Position numbers and translations under genes: made by a program. Below are positions 26,583-37,890 of a stretch of DNA of 64,000 bases, piece by piece (the first letter of the stretch is position 1; each line of letters opens with the position of its first letter). Source of the stretch: Peribolospora baueri (Eukaryota > Basidiomycota > Peribolosporomycetes > Peribolosporales > Peribolosporaceae); assembly GCA_029717555.1 (NCBI GenBank), contig JAMDHS010000002.1, positions 434,001 to 498,000 of the forward strand, in the 5' to 3' direction. The notes below the pieces were generated by a model that saw nothing but the letters and a program-made list of their open reading frames with translations, had not been told where the DNA came from and did not search any database.

Positions 26583-27464
26583 AGAAGGACGAGCGAGAAA
26601 CCGGGGATAGCCCGACTCAAATCGCATCGCATCGCAGAAGCGCGCCCTTGGGGCGATGGCGAAACTTCGGCGGTCTTCCTACACTATCTTTTTTTGCGCT
26701 CGGATGGAAGCGGAGTGGCTGAAGGAACGGACGAACTTCCGAGGATGGACGTCTATGTGGCCCTCCTTCCCCCGACATCGCCTCTAATATCTCGTCATGG
26801 TCATCACACGGAAACATGCCTTCCTTCTTATACCTCGCCGTCATCCCACGTACACCTTCACTGGCTCCGCCATATCGTCCGCGTCTACGACGTCTTCCTT
26901 TCTTCAGCGCCATCGCTTGCGCCTCTGATACCTTGCCGCCGCACCCCACCTGTGCACGGTCACATGTCGTGCGGAACGCCGCTCTCCGCTCCTGCCTACC
27001 CCCAACCCACTTGCCAACGCTCCTGCCCTCGCTTTCGCCGACGCGGCTGCGAACGTCTTCCCCCGCTCGCGTCGTGTATAATATCCTCTTCTTTCTTGCT
27101 TGGGACGGTGTTTTTTTAGTTAAAACCCAGGCCGTCGATCGTTCGTCTCCGTTTAAAGTCGTGCCCAGCTGACCCGAGCCGAGCCTGGCCGTGGCCGCTT
27201 GCCGAAGCGAGACCCTATGCGGACAGCGGATCCCACTGAGGCGGGCTTCTTCGTCGGGAAAGAAAGAGCGTACGAAGAAGGACGCGCGAGCGAGTCTCAA
27301 GCTGCGAGCAATCCGCGCCGGTGTCTAAAACGCCGTTTGCAGTGTCACGCGCGGGATGTCTTCAGCAGAAGAACATCCCCCCCCATGAACCATATGTTAA
27401 GCCCCTGAAGGCGTCTGGTGGAGACGTTGTCAAAGGTCAGCCTGGTAGTCGAACTCGCCGTCCA
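26583..27464. other. Intergenic region between convergent genes
   Basis: Holds the 3' ends of the secreted protein gene (+) and the F-box gene (-). No reading frame here shows a family signature and I see no RNA gene or repeat of note. Confidence 0.45.
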
Positions 27465-28853
27465 TCATCCGTCACGATCTTCGCTACCCGCATCGCGCGT
27501 CTCGTTCTCCTCCTCTTCAACCAACCAGCCTCTGGCGAGCCACACCCATCGCACAAGACCAACGCTGACCTTCTTCGCCTCTGGAAAGTCGTACGACACA
27601 GTGGGAATGGGAGAGGGAGGCGGAGCGTCTTCGTCGCCTTTTTCCTCGTCCGAGCGGGAAAGACCCACTGCGACCATGACTTGGGGAGGTAACGCCTGAT
27701 CGACGACGAGCAGTCTCACGCGCCTCTTGCTGCTCTCGTCCTCCCATGCCTCCACCTCGCCGCGCAACATCCTCCATGCCTCCAAATTGGGCGCGATGAC
27801 CTCGACCCTCGTCCCCAGAAAAGGGCGACGAGAGGCAGAAATCCGAGAGATCGGCGCGGAGAAGTCAGAAGAAGACGGGCCATCTGGCCCGTTCGCGGGC
27901 AATGTTGGAGGTGGGGCGGCGGTGCTGACCAGCAAGAGACGGACGTGCCCTGCTAGATGCACCATTGTGAGCTGGGCTATATGCGGCGGTGGACGCCTCT
28001 GTAGCCGAGCCTGCCCGTGAGCGCTCATGTAGGCGTCTATCGTTGCTGCCTCAGCGACCCTCGTCGAGGTCGTAGGGCCAACGAGAGCAGGGATCTCAAA
28101 GGTGGTCTGGTCAGGCCCGCCGAAAAGCCGGAACATGCGCGACTGCACCCACTCCGACGGCCACCTCTCCTCCGGGAGGAGTCTGATCTCTCTCAGTCCG
28201 GAGCATTGAGTGTGTTGACCCGACTTTCGCCCTCCGGCGTAGTCGTCTTGTTGCGACGGAGACAAGAAAATGGGCGAGGAAAGAGCGGCCCACCGGGAGC
28301 TGGAGCTTGTCGTCAGTTCCCTCGGCCTCAGACCCTCGATGTCCTCCAGACTGTTGAATGGCCCCGGCAGGTGAAGGAGCAGTGAAGGTTCCAGGGCGAT
28401 AGACACCAGTGAGCCCGGTCCTGTCTCAGAAAAGGGCAGACGAGGTGACGGTGCGGCCGAGTCATCACGACCCGATGACGATGGCACCGGGACTGACGGG
28501 CCACAGTATCGGAACAGGCGCACGATCATCTCTCCCCTCTCCTGCCTCGGAAGGGCCCTCATTTGAGGTGGCAAGGTAGACAGGCCAGGTTCGCCGATCC
28601 ACAGGTGTCGGACCAGGCTCCCAAGCCGAGGTCGGTCCGCGAGCGAGCGAAGGAAACTGAAGAAGGCATGATCGGAGGTGAGAGCGACGAGCGAGTAGAG
28701 GCGAGGCAAGACGACGAGGTAGGCCCAGCGTGAGAGCCGGAGGAGACTGAGTGCCTCCTGAGAAGGCAGTCCTGCGCGAGTGTAGAGGGCATAGTCGAAC
28801 ACTTCTAGCAGGACGTCCTCGGGAAGGGTGGGGAGGGAGTTGGAGCGGTCCAT
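27465..28853 (-). CDS. F-box-like protein, single exon
   Basis: An uninterrupted frame of 462 codons. The N-terminus, LPTLPEDVLLEVFDYAL followed by a Leu-rich stretch (LSLLRLSRWAYLVVLPRLYS), is the usual F-box pattern (LP.E.L..I....L.....L......R...N). The following region (YSLVALTSDHAFFSFLRSLADRP, LVRHLWIG) matches the layout of basidiomycete F-box proteins that lead into degenerate leucine-rich repeats. F-box proteins bring substrates to SCF ubiquitin ligases through Skp1. The C-terminal half is acidic and proline-rich, and I find no recognisable substrate domain. The last part is poorly conserved-looking, so its exact end could differ if an intron was missed. Function beyond a likely Skp1 adaptor is unknown. 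Confidence 0.7.
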   Translation of the reverse strand: MDRSNSLPTLPEDVLLEVFDYALYTRAGLPSQEALSLLRLSRWAYLVVLPRLYSLVALTSDHAFFSFLRSLADRPRLGSLVRHLWIGEPGLSTLPPQMRALPRQERGEMIVRLFRYCGPSVPVPSSSGRDDSAAPSPRLPFSETGPGSLVSIALEPSLLLHLPGPFNSLEDIEGLRPRELTTSSSSRWAALSSPIFLSPSQQDDYAGGRKSGQHTQCSGLREIRLLPEERWPSEWVQSRMFRLFGGPDQTTFEIPALVGPTTSTRVAEAATIDAYMSAHGQARLQRRPPPHIAQLTMVHLAGHVRLLLVSTAAPPPTLPANGPDGPSSSDFSAPISRISASRRPFLGTRVEVIAPNLEAWRMLRGEVEAWEDESSKRRVRLLVVDQALPPQVMVAVGLSRSDEEKGDEDAPPPSPIPTVSYDFPEAKKVSVGLVRWVWLARGWLVEEEENETRDAGSEDRDG

Positions 28854-29490
28854 GGCCGACGAGATCCTAGCACCTCCTATGCGTCAGAAAGACTGACGAC
28901 TAGCAGCAGCCCGAACGAGGGCCTTCCTAAACCTCAGAGGCACGCAGACGTCCTTTCGTAACTATATATCTGTAGAGACGTCTCTTCGCCCCCTCGAGGT
29001 CGTCAACAACGGCGGTGACCATCCAGTTCGCCGTCCGAATCGGATTAACAAGCTTTCGTAATCGTCTTTAACCCGCCTGCTGCGGCGTGCCTTGCCCGCG
29101 ACTTGCCTGCCGTCTGCCGTCTGCTGACCATTGTTCGACGTCGAGCGTCTGTCTCGTTGGGACATAATTTGGGTTTCCCCACACGCTCCTGTCAAACGTT
29201 TGGCGTCACCGACCACAAGGTCCTGGGATAGCCAGCTGCAAGCGAGGATGATTATAAGGAGATGTGTACACGCATATGTATATGTTCGACATCAAGTTGG
29301 AGGTCGATAAGCGAGCGAAGCGTCCGCCACGACCGAAAGAGACGATGAAATGGAGAAATGGAGGTCGTCGAAAGCGTCGGAGGGGACAACGAGAGGAGAG
29401 AGAGAGAGAGCGAAACGAGGGGTCCTGACAAAGTGTTTATCCGTCGTCATGACTCGCTCACACTAACAAGTGTCCGCCAGGCGAACTCCA
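28854..29490. other. Intergenic region upstream of the F-box gene
   Basis: Holds the promoter of the F-box gene and the 3' end of the metallo-beta-lactamase-fold gene, both minus strand. A GAGA run lies near 29395-29412. Nothing else seen. Confidence 0.4.
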
Positions 29491-31527
29491 TCAGTGTTTC
29501 CCGCCCTTGAGGTCCTTGGGTACCTTGAATTCAAAGACATCGCCACGGTCGAGGCAGACCACCTGTTCTGCGAGGCCTTCCTTCTCCATAAGCTCTTCAA
29601 AGGCCGAACGGGGCGAGACGAAAACATCGTAGCTGCCAAACAGGAGACGGTGAGCGTCCGGCGGCGTCCGTTCAGGTTCTTCCATAGTTCCAGGAACAGG
29701 GACGTCGATAAAGGCAGGTGGAAAGAAGAAAAAAAACTCACTCGTCGTTATGGATCGGAATCGTCACTCTAGGCTTGATCAAACGCACCAGTTTCACCCC
29801 CTGCTTTGCGTCCATGGTAACCTGTGAATTAGTAGCAGCCCGGGAACGTCCAGACGGTTAGTCATCTCTGGTCATAGAAGCAAAAGACAGACACAACGGG
29901 CTTTCACCATGACGAGAGGAAGGTTCGGACTTGGAATCGTAGTCCCGCCGAGGTGAGCCAACATGAGGTCGACATTCGGGAAACGAGCGGGAATCTCCTG
30001 TCAAACGGTTGGTGAGAGAGGAAGACATTTAGCGGCCGAGACATGGCCCGACGCACGTCAAAAGCACCTATTGTCTGGACGAGTCGCTCACCTTGAGATC
30101 GTTGACGAAAAGAGTGTCCCCCGATATCTTCCATGCGGAGAGCGCGTCCGACCATTTCAGCGACGAAGCTCCGGCACCATCCGCTTATTCCTACAACAAG
30201 CTCGACTCACATAGATCCTGTATGTGACGTGTATGGCATCGTCGTCGACACCTTCTTTCGCCCATCCGAGCTCGATGACGTGTCCGTTAATAGGCGGAAT
30301 TGCGTGGACGACGTCGTTGAACACCTTGGGGACGCCCGTGACGTGCTTGCCCGGCGTGGCTACAACCCTCATCGCCGGGGGACGCTCCTCCGGGTCGGCG
30401 GTTACGACATGACGAGCTCTGGCACCGGCATCGGAGACGGAACGGACATGGCTACCGTCATGGGTCTGCTGGGTATGCTCACTGTCGTGATTGCCTCCAC
30501 CCGAAGAGGCCTCGTTCGCAGCAGCAGCGGCCCCGCTTTTCTTCTTCTTCTTCCTCTTCTTTCCCGACTCCAGGCTCTGACTCTGACCCTGGCCCTGGCC
30601 ATTGCCAAAAATCGGCGACGCAGGTGGCGGCCCCGCTTCACATGTGGAGGTCGAGGCCAAGGGCGCCTGACGATCGAGGCTGCGGCTGGGGATAACGGAA
30701 ACCGCAACCGCTTCGAAGGGCTCTAGGCCCATGACCTTGGAGAAGCCGAGCTGCATGAGGCAACGGCCGGCGTGGATCGTGCTGATGATGGGCAGGTCTT
30801 TACGCAGCCTGTGCTGGACGTGGCGATCGAAGTGGTCTGCGTGCGGCGAAAAGTATGCGATGCGAGGGTATAGAGTCAGCGTGCCTACGAGCCATATGCC
30901 CGACGATGGTCCGAAGGGATACCTACCCTCGTGAAAGTGAGATAGAACCACGATGTCGATATGCGGAAGCTCATCTATGGCGAAAGCGGGATCCGTCACG
31001 CGAGTGCCGTAGACGCCCGGGCCTGACGAAGATATGCGACTTGCAAATGAGCGCAGACACGAGCATGGACGGCAGACTGTGTCTCTTTTCCCCCTCAACC
31101 GCTGACATGCTCACCCAAGTGCACATGGTCGCCTTTGTGAAGAAAATTAGGGTCCGTCATTAACCTGAGCCCTCCCCTAGGAGCAGACCAGGGTGGAAGG
31201 AGCAGACCAGGGAGCCCTCCTGGATCTCAACTAGCCATCGGGCCCTTTGCGAAAATGTTCTTGGGAAAAATCCCGGTGTGCTCACCATTCTAGGATGGTA
31301 GTGGCAGTACCGACGAAAAAGAGCTTCGCCTTTTCCTCCTCCGACGCCGTGGAGGTATCGCTGGAAGGATGGGTACGGACGGCCCGGGGCGCGACGAGGC
31401 CCTCACGGGTGCATCCTTCTCCCTCGAGGCGGCGGGCAAGCGGGGAGCGAAGGTCGCCCGGCTCGAGGGAGAGATGGTGCTTGGTGACGATGGGCGGTGG
31501 CTGCGGGGAGCGAAAGAGGGAGGACAT
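29491..31527 (-). CDS. Metallo-beta-lactamase-fold hydrolase (UlaG / NAPE-PLD-like)
   Basis: About 457 residues in eight exons: 31286-31527, 31115-31176, 30927-31022, 30211-30836, 30092-30127, 29908-29997, 29742-29821 and 29491-29632. Metal ligands are clear: KLFFVGTATTILEW then LMTDPNFLHKGDHVHLG (first sheet), VVLSHFHEDHFD (the HXHXDH motif, split by an intron after the first base of the Asp codon), ISGDTLFVND (bridging Asp), LMLAHLGG, and IPIHNDDYDVF near the end. Domain order resembles UlaG and phospholipase-D-type members; the substrate cannot be told. Exon 4 carries an insertion of about 80 residues, with the lysine run KKRKKKKK followed by poly-Ala, between the third and fourth conserved blocks. 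It could be a nuclear targeting signal. The N-terminal 55 residues are Ser/Pro-rich. Divergent from PRP6. Confidence 0.87.
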
Positions 31528-32121
31528 GGTGAGTGCGGATTGCCTGACTGGAATGGAGGTGGGTCGGGCGAGGCGGCGATGGGAGGGAGAGAAGGATGGT
31601 GACGGCGAGTCTCAACTGTGGACCGGCGTCCACTTGCGTCAACAATAGAGTCCCGTGGTCGTCAGTCCTGCGCGACGTGCGGCGAGGTTTGTCAGCAGTG
31701 GCAGAATATCCAAGGTGTCCCGAACGCCTCGCCCAGACACGTCGGTCGGACGATCGGAGAGAGACCTCTCTGTTCGAGTGACGCCTGATTCACCCACCCA
31801 TCTTCGCGCGCGATAGGCACGCACGACGAAAGGAAGACGCAGTCACGTCGCTCGATCATGAGTAGGTTATGAATCACGTGCAATACTCCCACGGGGGGTT
31901 CCGCACCGAGTCGTTCATTGGATGTACGTGCGAGCGAGCGGAGGCAACCGAGAGAGACGATCGCTTTCCATAAACTCAACGCCCCCAGGTGCACCGTTTC
32001 CTCGCCACCATCTCCTCCATCGCCCAGTCGACCTACCGCTTCTGCGGCGCGCGACGACCGCTTTCCTTCTCTCCAATTTTACCTTCGTCTTCCCTCTTCG
32101 CCATAGAAACAGTGGCCAAAG
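31528..32121. promoter_or_regulatory. Divergent intergenic region, MBL-fold gene / PRP6
   Basis: 594 bases between divergent start codons with no supported gene. It should contain both promoters; no TATA box or repeated motif stands out. Confidence 0.4.
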
Positions 32122-35100
32122 ATGGCGTCAGACAAGCCGGACAAGCTCGCCTTCCTCAAGATGCAGGCTCCGGCCTCGTACGTCGCCGGTCTGGGGCGAG
32201 GGTGAGTGATTCTTCTACGTCTCTTCTTCTTTGCAAAGGATCTGCGTGAGATGGAGGCGCTGGATCAGCTTGTTGACCTACCTCGTGTCGTCCTTTTGGC
32301 ATGCTGCAGCGCGTCTGGATTCACCACACGTTCGGATATCGGCCCAGCCCGTGAAGGGCCCTCGGAGCAGACGATTGCGTGAGTAACTCACGGTGGGATG
32401 ATCCAGTCTTCCCCTTTCCTACGTTCTTCGTATCGCTATAGTCCTCACTCATAACCATCTGTTTGGGCTTTGGCAGCGAGGCTCGTGCCAAACGAGGTGA
32501 GATGGAGGATGAACCTGATCCGGAACAGTTCCAGGACCCGGACAACGAGGTGGGCTTGTTCGCCGGCGCGGTGTACGAGAAGGATGATGAGGAGGCCGAT
32601 CGGATATGGGAGAAGGTGGATCAGCAGATGGACGAGCGAAGAAGGAAGCAGAGGTGAGTCGGCCGGCCCCGTTCCGGTCTTGTTGGTGTTTTTTCTTCCC
32701 GTCCTGTTGAGCTGGTTGCTGATCGTTCGTCTGTGACTTTTGCGGCCACAGGGAAGCGCGTGAACAGGCCGAACTGGAAGCCTACCGAGCCACGAGACCA
32801 AAGATCCAAGCGCAGTTCGCCGACCTCAAGCGCGGTCTCTCCGCCGTATCCGAATCGGAATGGGCAGCACTGCCAGAGGTGGGCCAACTTACGAAGCGTC
32901 GCAAGTATGCGGAGCGGGAGGCGCGCAACAACGCGCGGAGCTATGTCGTTCCTGACTCTGTCCTCGTGGGCGCGAGGGACGCCAATGCGGTCGAAACGAG
33001 CTTGAGTGCCGAGCAGCAGGCGGGAGGGTATGAGACGTCCATGAATGGGACGGTGACGAGCTTGACGGAGATTGGAGAGGCTCGTGGCAAGATCTTTAGC
33101 CATAAGCTTGACCAGGTGAGCGGCACGACCGTCCTAGAGGCGAGTTCGAATTCACGACGCTAACGAGATCTCCTCTATCGCCTCCTTCAGGTATCCGACT
33201 CAGTCACCGGCGCCTCTACGATTGACCCGAAGGGCTACCTGACCGACCTGAACAGCCTCGCGATCAAGAGTGAGGCTGAGATCGGTGACATCAAGAAGGC
33301 TCGCTCGCTTCTCGACAGCGTCATCAAGACCAACCCAAAGCACGCGCCCGGCTGGATCGCCGCCGCTCGAGTGGAAGAGGTGGCCGGGAAAATGGTCAAT
33401 GCGAGGAAGGTCATTGCCCAGGGATGCGAGCATTGTCCCAAAGCGGAAGACGTCTGGTTGGAGGCGGCTCGACTGAATGTGAGCAATGATTTTTCGCTGC
33501 CGTCCTGCTTTTATTTCCTCGTTGAGCTCATAACACCTCATCTCTTTTCATCATCTTTCTGGTACGCAGACCAATGAGAACGCAAAAATAATTCTCGCTC
33601 GCGCAGTCATGCATCTTTCTCAGAGCGTCAAGATCTGGCTCAAGGCCACTGACCTGGAGCACGATGTCGAGGCCAAGAAGCGTGTCTTGCGAAAATGTGA
33701 GCCGTCTCATCTCCCTCAACGCGTGAGCACAGGCGATCCGAGCTAACTGCTTTGTCGCGTGATTAATCCTGCTAGCTCTTGAATACATTCCCAACTCGGT
33801 CAAACTTTGGAAGGAGTTGGTCAATTTGGAGGAGAGCCCAGAGGACGCTCGCATCCTCCTCTCGGGGGCGGTGGCGGCCGTGCCCATGTCGGTCGAGCTG
33901 TGGTTGGCGCTTGCGAGGCTCGAGACGCCAGAAGAGGCAAAGAAAGTACTCAATAAGGCTCGAAAGACAATCCCGACCTCTCACGAGATCTGGATCGCCG
34001 CAGGCCGTCTGCGCGAGCAGGAGGGCAACGACTCGGAGGTGGACGCAATCATCGCTGCCGGTGTACGCAACCTGGGCAAGAACGGCGCCGTGCTCTCGAG
34101 GGAACAGTGGCTCAGGGAGGCGGAGAAGGCGGAGGAAGAGGGTAGCCCGGCGACATGTGCTGCTATCGTCAAAGCGACGATTGAGATGGACGTGGAGGAG
34201 GAGGACCGTCGCACCGTGTGGATGGAAGACGCGGAAGCCTGCGAGCAGAAAGGTCACGTGGAAACTGCTCGAGCGATCCTCACCCACGCCCTCAAGGTCT
34301 TTCCGGACAAGCAGAACATTTGGAGGAAGGCGGTGGACTTGGAGAAGGCCCATGGCAGTCCGTGAGCATATCTTCTATCTCGCTGTGACTTGATCTCGTC
34401 TACAATTGGACGGAAGAGTGAGTGCGTTGGCTGACCGAGAGCCCTTCCAACTCATCCTCCTTCCCCCCCCCACAGCGAAGCGCTGCAAGCCCTTCTCGCC
34501 CGCGCGACGTCCGCGTGTCCGCGAGCCGAGGTGCTCTGGCTCATGCTGGCCAAGGAGAAGTGGCTCTCCGGCAATGTGGCGGGCGCTCGCAAGGTGCTTG
34601 AGGACGCCGAGCGCGCTAACACGGGTTCCGAGGAGATTTATCTCGCGGCCGTCAAGCTCGAGACGGAGAACGGGGAGTTAGAGATGGCCAGCAAGTTCTT
34701 GGCGCGCGCGCGTGAGGAGGCTGGCACGGATAGGGTGGGTATAGGCTTTCCCCGCTCATATTTTATGCCCTGCTGACGCATCTCATATTCTACGTGTCGC
34801 GCGCTGGCAGGTCTGGATGAAGTCTGCGGTGTTTGAGCGACAACGCGGTCATTTGGACGAGGCGCTGACGCTCCTCGTCGAGGGCATCTCGCGTTTCCCG
34901 GCATGCGCGAAGCTGTACATGGTCAAAGGCCAGATCCATGAGCAGCTCAACGACGTCTCGGCTGCGCGTGACGCTTACACCAAGGGCTACAAGGCGGTGC
35001 CTAATTCCGTGCCGCTCTGGCTGCTTGCCAGCAGGCTCGAAGAGAAGGCCGGCATCGTCATTCGCGCGAGGGCCATCCTGGAGAAGGCGAGACTGCACAA

Positions 35101-35788
35101 CCCCAAGGACGCCGAGCTGTGGCTCGAGGCCGTGCTGGTGGAGGAACGGGCGGGCAATCAGAGTCAGGCCAAGGGTGCCATGTCCAGAGGTGAGGGTCGG
35201 CGCATTGGTCTTGTGTGTGACATAACAAAATGAAGCAGGTCTGTCTGACCGTTGCCTCTTTCGCATCTTCGTTTCGCAGCTCTGCAAGAGTGCCCCACCT
35301 CAGGCATCCTCTGGTCGCAGTCGATTTGGATGGAGGCCCGACCGGCTCGCAAGACGCGCTCTGTGGACGCGCTCAAGAAGACGAGTAACGACCCGGCCAT
35401 CATTGTCACTGTCGCCCGCCTCTTTTGGCAGGACCGGAAGATCGAGAAGGCGCGCTCTTGGTTCGAGCGCGCGGTCAAGACGGAGCCGGATCAGGGGGAC
35501 GCTTGGGCGTGGTGGCTCAAATTCGAGCGGCAGCATGGGACAGAGGTGAGTCGACGTGGCCTTGGCTACGTTGTGATCGTGTAAACGACGAGTGCAGGGA
35601 ATGACGTGCTGACGATGGTTTGCTTTGCGTCTTCTTTGCAGGAGCATCGAGAAGCGGTCATAAGTCGGTGCGTGACCGCCGAGCCCCGCCACGGAGCCGT
35701 CTGGCAATCGGTCTCGAAAGACCTTTCGAACGCTCGAAAGAGCGTGAGGGAGATCCTCGAGCTCGTTGCCGACGCTTTGCAGCAGTGA
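32122..35788 (+). CDS. PRP6: Pre-mRNA splicing factor PRP6 (U4/U6-U5 tri-snRNP)
   Basis: HAT-repeat scaffold that bridges U5 and U4/U6 in the tri-snRNP. About 913 residues in eleven exons: 32122-32201, 32310-32378, 32477-32653, 32752-33115, 33191-33478, 33570-33696, 33776-34361, 34476-34734, 34811-35189, 35280-35545 and 35642-35788. The N-terminal PRP1 domain is present ([21 protein letters not shown], then [36 protein letters not shown] and [16 protein letters not shown]). HAT/TPR repeats follow from about residue 270 ([40 protein letters not shown], and so on). The C-terminus, [20 protein letters not shown] then [14 protein letters not shown], is standard. Length matches human PRPF6 (941). 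Nothing appears missing. In a genome this rich in introns an intact PRP6 is expected. Confidence 0.97.
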
Positions 35789-36771
35789 TGTCGGATTCCG
35801 CATTGGTTTGTGGAGTTGGAGGAGGGATGGGAAAGGGTGAGGAGGGTTCGGCGGCCGCTTTCCCCTCGATATCGACGACTGGCTGGCGCGCTAGCCAGTG
35901 CTCTGTCACATCAGGCCACATCAGAACACGTCAGACCTGACGCCGTCGACATCGACGCCGTCCGTCCTCTCCCTCCCCGCTTCATTCCCCGCGCCCCTCT
36001 CGTCTTTTCATGACCGAGGACGAGGAGCGGATGAAGCCCGCACGCGAGAGCCGCACGCTCGGCACACCCGGTCCGTGACAGCAAGCACCCTGCGACATTT
36101 GACTATACCCTTGTCGCAGCGGCCCAAGTCGAGCCATTGTCGTCCGTCAGTGCTCTCATTGTGATCGTCGCGCGCGCGCCCTACGTGTGACCCGGATGTC
36201 ACCGACGCACCGTGGTCTGGCCTTCTCTTATCCTCAAAGACCACTCCTGCTCCTCCCTGTCCCTCCGCCATTTTCGTTTTCTTCTGATTTCCTGTCCGGG
36301 GGGGATCCTGTCATTCAACGCCATATGAGCACGAGGGTTGGGGAGCTCCGTCCGGAGGCAATAGAATCAGAGCCAGCCCGATTGGACCTGGTACTCCGCC
36401 GACCTGGTCGGTCCATTTAGCTCGCTAACCACGAGTGCTTTGCCAACCTGAGTTATTGGGGGCGGGTTGGCTTGAACGTGACGGTGTGGGAAGGGACTAC
36501 GGCATGCGTGCGTCCGTAAACGCCTAAGTCGACGACGGCGGTCATTGTCTGCTTGCTGCAAGGGCCCGCCGTCCTCTGACGGACGTGCCTTAAGCACAGC
36601 TCCGAGAGCTGAGAGTGGGGGCGGTGGGAAGGGTGCCCCGTTCGAACAACCATCCTGTGAGCCGACTGCGCTGGACTGGTGCGTCGTCATTTTGCTATCA
36701 ACACCATCTCTGCGGGTCGTGACCATCCTCTGCTCTCCTTGCAACGCCGTCCAACGCCACCGCCGCTTTCC
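35789..36771. other. Intergenic region, no gene recognised
   Basis: About 1 kb between PRP6 and the small SANT-like gene. No frame with a family signature. A short near-palindromic stretch (CACATCAG repeats, 35907-35935) lies just past PRP6. Confidence 0.4.
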
Positions 36772-37286
36772 ATGGCTAAGCACGAGCAAGAAAGTGCCAG
36801 TCCGGACGACCGGCCTCGCTCTCTATTCAGGTCTGATACCGCGAAGAAGACTCGCTCGTCGGCCGACGACGTGGGCTCAGCAGACTCGTCGACGAAGATT
36901 CCGTGAGCGTGGAACCAAGTTTAAGGGCGTCCACCTCCGTCCTCCGTCTCGTTCTCCGGTCCCATCTTGCTCCTCTCTCGCCCAGCTGGTCAGGCGAGGA
37001 ACCTTTGGCGATGGTCTCGTACATACTTGAAACGGCGCTCGCGGCGCCCTGGAAGGAGATCGTCCGTGTGGTCAACGAGGCAGGCGGCAACGAGAGGTCG
37101 ACGAATGCCGTCAAGCGTAACTGGTACCAAAGGACCAGGCCTTTGTTGGAGCGGGCTACCACGTCTGGCTACGGCAATCTGCCGGTCATCTGCTCCATCC
37201 CATCCCGCTCCGTCCCGTCGATGGATTGCCATCGCTGCATTGCCTCGCACCTTTCAAATCTGATTCCTGAACCCCCATCGGTCTAG
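36772..37286 (+). CDS. Small SANT/Myb-like protein
   Basis: A predicted 143-residue protein in two exons (36772-36902, 36986-37286) joined in phase across a GT-AG intron. Residues 44-102 have the tryptophan spacing of a SANT/Myb repeat: WSGEEPLAMVSYILETALAA, then PWKEIVRVVNEAGGNERS, then AVKRNWYQRTRPLLERA, i.e. three tryptophans at the starts of the expected helices. The N-terminal 43 residues are charged and disordered-looking and contain KKTR. Similar single-repeat small proteins are common in basidiomycetes and have no known role. The C-terminal 40 residues look random, so the true end may lie in a further exon. The gene call depends on this one domain pattern. Confidence 0.5.
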
Positions 37287-37890
37287 CCAAACCTAGGTTC
37301 GCCAAGCTCCTTCCTCTTCGCTTCTTCCCTTTCGCCACCAAAGCGACGGCGCACGGAGTGCAGAAGCACAGCATCCAGACGAGCGAACGGCACCGATCCG
37401 GGGGGAGGAAAGTTAGACTCGACGCCGCTGGCCACGGAGGAAGGGAGAAAGAGAAAGAGGGATTTGGCGGGGCGCAGACGGTGCCGTACATATGCAAATG
37501 CGCGCGAACGCTGTCGTCGCCCGTCTGCCTTCCGTGACCAGTGACGAACCTTGTCGACATTTCCAGCGGTGAAGGTCCAGTCGGTTCTGAGCAGTTCCGC
37601 TACGACCGACGACGCTCGTCGGTGGAGATGGTGGATACCGCCCAAGAAGGGCGCTCTGTGTGTGCGTTTCTCACGTGGACGCCGATCATAGTAGAGACGA
37701 CAAACGACGGAAAGGAAAATGAAAAAGCAGGCGATTTACACGACATGTAAATGACGCACCCCGTGCGCATCCCACCGCAGCCACTCCTTCTTCCTCTTGC
37801 GGATGGATCGTCGACGATACTAGGAAATAAATCAGAAGCAGCGACGAGGGTCTCGGTGACCGTCGACGCTACGTCTCGCCTGCCGGGATC
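37287..37890. other. Intergenic region upstream of QNG1
   Basis: No coding signal. It contains the 3' region of the SANT-like gene and presumably the QNG1 promoter. Confidence 0.4.

Noticed and set aside
31180-31212. Two copies of GGAGCAGACCAGGG in intron 1 of the metallo-beta-lactamase gene.
   Set aside because: A small local duplication; the upstream copy offers an alternative acceptor but the downstream one gives the conserved residues, so nothing more is supported.
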